Source: DASVBJ01 sp036375895
GTDB taxonomy: Bacteria > Actinomycetota > Actinomycetes > JACCUZ01
Assembly (NCBI GenBank): GCA_036375895.1
Contig: DASVBJ010000354.1
Location: forward strand, 1 to 7,712
Direction: 5' to 3'
DNA: 7,712 bases
How positions within the stretch are numbered: the first letter of the stretch is position 1; each line of letters starts with the position of its first letter. A model generated the notes under the pieces. That model had not been told where the DNA came from. It saw only the letters and a list, made by a program, of their open reading frames with translations, and ran no database searches. Of the stretch, positions 5,878 through 7,712 are shown one piece after another. The translations under genes were made by a program, and so were the position numbers.

Positions 5878-5907
5878 CGCGCCTGCGTGCACCCCGGGGC
5901 CGGGCCG

Positions 5908-7386
5908 TCACACCGGCCAACGGTGCACGGGCTCCCGGGTCCGGGCGTTGTCGACGTAGCGCCGCACCATCTCGCGCAGCGCGCCCTCCCGGTGCCAGCC
6001 CCTGGCCTCCAGCCCGCTCACGGTCGCGACCTGCCACACCGCGCCGGTGCGCCCGCTGCGCACCCGGTCGGCCACCAGCCCGAGGTACTCGTCGCGGTCG
6101 GCCGGCGCCACTCCCCAACGGTCGAGCCCGTCCGCTGCCAGCGGCAGCAGCACGTCGAGCAGCAGGCCGCGAGCCGGCAGGCTCTCGACGCGTCGCGGGC
6201 CCGGCCAGTGCAGGGTCGCACCCAGCCCGAGCCGGGCGGCCGCGACCAGGTCGACCGGCACGAGACCGAACGGCATCCGGACGCTCACCGGCTGCGCGTC
6301 GTCGGCGACGGCCCGGACCAGGCCGAGGAACAGGGCCGTGTTCGCCGCCATGTCGGCCGCGGTCGGCCCGCTCGGAAGGACCCGGTTCTCGATGCGGAGC
6401 TGGGGGTGACCGTGCTGCACGTCGTACACCGGCCGGTTCCACCGCCAGACGGTGCCGTTGTGCAGGCGCAGCTCGTGCAGGGACGGCACCCGGCCGGCGT
6501 CCAGCTCGGCGAGCGGGTCCTCGGCGTCGACGACACCCAGCAGCGGGGCGAAGAGCCGCACGTTGTCGGCCAAGAGGTCCACCGCGGAGGAGGCCCAGCG
6601 GTTGCCGGCCCAGGTGCGTGGGGGCTCGTCGGCCGGAGCGCTGGCGCTGCGGATGTCGAGCGACTGCTCGATGAGGGCGATGCGCGTCTCGTGCCAGAGC
6701 TGCCGGCCGAGCAGGTACGCCGAGTTCGCGCCGGCCGCCACCTGGGCGGGCGCGACCGCCTGGGCCGCGTTGTAGAAGCGGGGGAAGTCCGTGGGGGACA
6801 CCCGCAGGTGCACCTGGAGGCTCGTGGCGGCGGACTGCACGGCGATGCTGTCGGTCTGCAGCCACAACCGCTCCCTGCCGCTGATGTCGACCACGACCGG
6901 GTGGCCCCGGTGCTCGGACATCGCCACGTCGAGCACCGAGTAGCGCGGGTTCGACGACAGGTAGCGCGCGGTGAGGTCGTCGGCGTGCAGGGTGGGCAGC
7001 GTCCCCACCGAGATGGCGCGGGCGCCGAGCGGGGCAGCCGTGGCGGACACCTCGTCGAGCACCGCGGCGAGTTCGTCCTCGAGTGCGCGCAGGACGCCGC
7101 CGTGCACCGGCCGGGGCTCGACGTTGAGCTCGATGTTGAACCGGCCCAGCTCCACCTGGAAGTCGCTGCGGCCGAGCGCTGCGAGCACCTTGTCGTTGAT
7201 CTGACGGGGCCGGCCCAGCGGGTCGACCAGGTCGAGCTCGACCTCGAGCCCGCAGGTGTCGGCAGCCGTGTCGAAGAAGCCCTCAGCGACCATGCGGCGC
7301 AGGGCCAGCACCGAACGGTCGAGCCGCGCCTGCAGCTCGGCCGGCGACACGGTGGCACCGGGGGAGACCTGCACCCGCTCGCCCAT
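5908..7386 (-). CDS. Glutamate-cysteine ligase-like protein (GCS2 family)
   Basis: This 492-residue protein starts at the ATG at 7386, with GAGGAG at 7392-7397 five bases away. The open frame extends to 7608 upstream, but those residues show no family resemblance. Recognisable GCS2 blocks are GLEVELDLVD (46-55), ELGRFNIELN (79-88), SNPRY (145-149), SLQVHLRV (189-196), GANSAYLLGR (219-228), WHETR (231-235), LRLHNGTVWRWNRPVYD (306-322) and RIENRVLPSGPT (331-342). These contain the acidic residues (E48, E50, E86, E333) and basic residues (R235, R335) expected for Mg-ATP and glutamate binding in carboxylate-amine ligases. The length and block order match a group of roughly 490-500-residue actinobacterial proteins annotated as glutamate-cysteine ligase. 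That group is longer than EgtA or YbdK, so gamma-glutamylcysteine formation is unproven. No ergothioneine or mycothiol gene is adjacent. A DosR-like box lies upstream. Confidence 0.85.
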   Translation of the reverse strand: MGERVQVSPGATVSPAELQARLDRSVLALRRMVAEGFFDTAADTCGLEVELDLVDPLGRPRQINDKVLAALGRSDFQVELGRFNIELNVEPRPVHGGVLRALEDELAAVLDEVSATAAPLGARAISVGTLPTLHADDLTARYLSSNPRYSVLDVAMSEHRGHPVVVDISGRERLWLQTDSIAVQSAATSLQVHLRVSPTDFPRFYNAAQAVAPAQVAAGANSAYLLGRQLWHETRIALIEQSLDIRSASAPADEPPRTWAGNRWASSAVDLLADNVRLFAPLLGVVDAEDPLAELDAGRVPSLHELRLHNGTVWRWNRPVYDVQHGHPQLRIENRVLPSGPTAADMAANTALFLGLVRAVADDAQPVSVRMPFGLVPVDLVAAARLGLGATLHWPGPRRVESLPARGLLLDVLLPLAADGLDRWGVAPADRDEYLGLVADRVRSGRTGAVWQVATVSGLEARGWHREGALREMVRRYVDNARTREPVHRWPV

Positions 7387-7452
7387 CGCGACTCCTCGCC
7401 GGCGCCACGACCCATCGACCCCAGTTGACGGGTGGGCAGAATGCGGGTGCCA

Positions 7453-7466
7453 GGGCCGAAAGTCCG
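7453..7466 (-). promoter_or_regulatory. Second DosR/DevR-like operator box
   Basis: Read on the minus strand, CGGACTTTCGGCCC matches the DosR/DevR consensus GGGACTTTNGNCCC at 13 of 14 positions. With its flanks it shares GGACTTT, the following G, and CCCTGG with the box at 502-515. Its centre is about 74 bases upstream of the ATG of the ligase-like gene. A weak TCAACT (7423-7428, read on minus) sits at the same distance from this box as the MauE -10 does from the first box. It is about 100 bases upstream of the predicted DUF4389 transcript start, so either gene or both could be the target. Confidence 0.5.
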
Positions 7467-7523
7467 CCCGGCGCCGCCAGAGGACCACCCGACACCCGGC
7501 CCGCGACGGCGTGACGTGTGGCC

Positions 7524-7553
7524 CTGACCGGGACCGTCCCGGCTTCCTACCGT
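7524..7553 (+). promoter_or_regulatory. Candidate promoter of the DUF4389 gene
   Basis: CTGACC (7524-7529, 4 of 6 matches to TTGACA) and TACCGT (7548-7553, with the key second A and sixth T) are separated by 18 bases. A transcript start near 7560 would leave a leader of about 74 bases. In that leader GCGGGG (7563-7568) could pair with CCCCGC (7593-7598). The spacer is almost filled by a perfect palindrome. Confidence 0.45.
7528..7542. repeat. Perfect 15-bp palindrome in the DUF4389 promoter spacer
   Basis: CCGGGAC and GTCCCGG flank a single central C. The palindrome lies between the candidate -35 and -10 hexamers, the classical position for a repressor operator or a spacer-reading activator. 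It is not a DosR box, because the half-site spacing is one base instead of four. The cognate regulator is not in the window. Confidence 0.5.
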
Positions 7554-7633
7554 GGAGGCGGAGCGGGGATCCTCGCACGCCCAAGCCGTCGACCCCGCCG
7601 CGTGCCACTCGGGCGCGAAGGGAGATGGTCGCG

Positions 7634-7712
7634 ATGACGACGTCGGGTGCCTATCCGCTCAGGGTCGAGGCCTCCCTCGACCGGCCGCTGTCCCGCTGGC
7701 TGTGGCTCGTGA
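7634..7712 (+). CDS. DUF4389 family membrane protein (5' end only)
   Basis: Only the first 26 codons are present. The start MTTSGAYPLRVEASLDRPLS followed by RWLWLV is the characteristic beginning of DUF4389 proteins, in which an N-terminal 'YP-V-A-LDRPLSRWLWLVKW' block leads into membrane helices. The family is common in actinobacteria and has no established function. An in-frame ATG at 7625 lies within the ribosome site AAGGGAG (7618-7624) and leaves it no spacing. The ATG at 7634, with nine bases of spacing, is therefore preferred. The gene is divergent from the ligase-like gene and shares with it a spacer containing a DosR-like box and a palindromic operator candidate. Confidence 0.8.
   Translation, partial: MTTSGAYPLRVEASLDRPLSRWLWLV

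Noticed and set aside
4778..6865. 695-codon minus-strand frame overlapping the saccharopine-like and ligase-like genes
   Set aside because: It lies in a different frame from two clearly conserved proteins on the same strand and is extremely Arg/Ala/Gly-rich without recognisable motifs.
5638..7428. 596-codon plus-strand frame opposite the GCS2-like gene
   Set aside because: It is the mirror of a strongly conserved coding frame, with biased composition (His/Arg/Val/Gly) and no ribosome site or domain.
7387..7608. N-terminal extension of the ligase-like protein to 566 residues
   Set aside because: The extension covers the DosR-like box and promoter palindrome region, lacks family resemblance, and bypasses the GAGGAG-preceded ATG at 7386.
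1..7712. Search for tRNA, rRNA, CRISPR arrays, insertion-sequence ends and attachment sites
   Set aside because: No cloverleaf, repeated-spacer array, transposase or integrase motif, or terminal inverted repeats with target duplication were seen by eye. A tRNA scan and repeat search would be the decisive checks.

Overview
The window is very GC-rich (roughly 70% or more by eye), with strong third-position G/C, GTG starts, AGGAGG-type ribosome sites and several protein families typical of Actinomycetota (DUF1206, DUF4389, stand-alone maltokinase cap, MauE plus DsbA-like pair). A member of the Geodermatophilaceae or a related order is a reasonable guess. That placement is inference from gene content, not a measurement. 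The window holds eight genes, two of them cut by its ends. I see no rRNA, tRNA, CRISPR array, insertion sequence or phage gene.

Left part (1-3118). A DUF1206 membrane-protein gene runs off the left edge on the minus strand. It is divergent from a plus-strand group: a MauE/DoxX-like membrane redox protein, a membrane-anchored DsbA-like thioredoxin-fold protein (ATGA overlap), and, 60 bases later, a lipoprotein. The lipoprotein carries all six copper-ligand positions of the PHM/dopamine beta-hydroxylase type of copper monooxygenase. The first two genes look like an exported thiol-disulfide module. The third has eight mature-domain cysteines besides its lipid-anchor cysteine and would be a natural client. 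The divergent spacer contains a close match to the DosR/DevR (hypoxia/NO/dormancy) operator, about 43 bases upstream of a predicted leaderless start of the MauE gene.

Middle part (3119-5850). A stand-alone maltokinase N-terminal cap-like protein on the plus strand appears leaderless. It converges on a two-gene minus-strand operon: a saccharopine-dehydrogenase-like (trans-acting enoyl reductase-like) NAD(P)-binding protein, followed 10 bases later by an atypical extended SDR (NAD-dependent epimerase/dehydratase family). A 9-bp inverted repeat sits exactly at the operon's predicted start codon.

Right part (5908-7712). A GCS2-type glutamate-cysteine ligase-like protein on the minus strand is divergent from a DUF4389 membrane-protein gene that runs off the right edge. 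Their shared spacer contains a second DosR-like box, nearly identical to the first, and a perfect 15-bp palindrome between the candidate -35 and -10 of the DUF4389 promoter.

The least ordinary content is the bacterial PHM-like copper lipoprotein beside a disulfide-forming pair, and the two matching DosR-like boxes in the two divergent spacers. The boxes suggest that flanking genes belong to a low-oxygen or redox-stress regulon. No wholly new system is evident.
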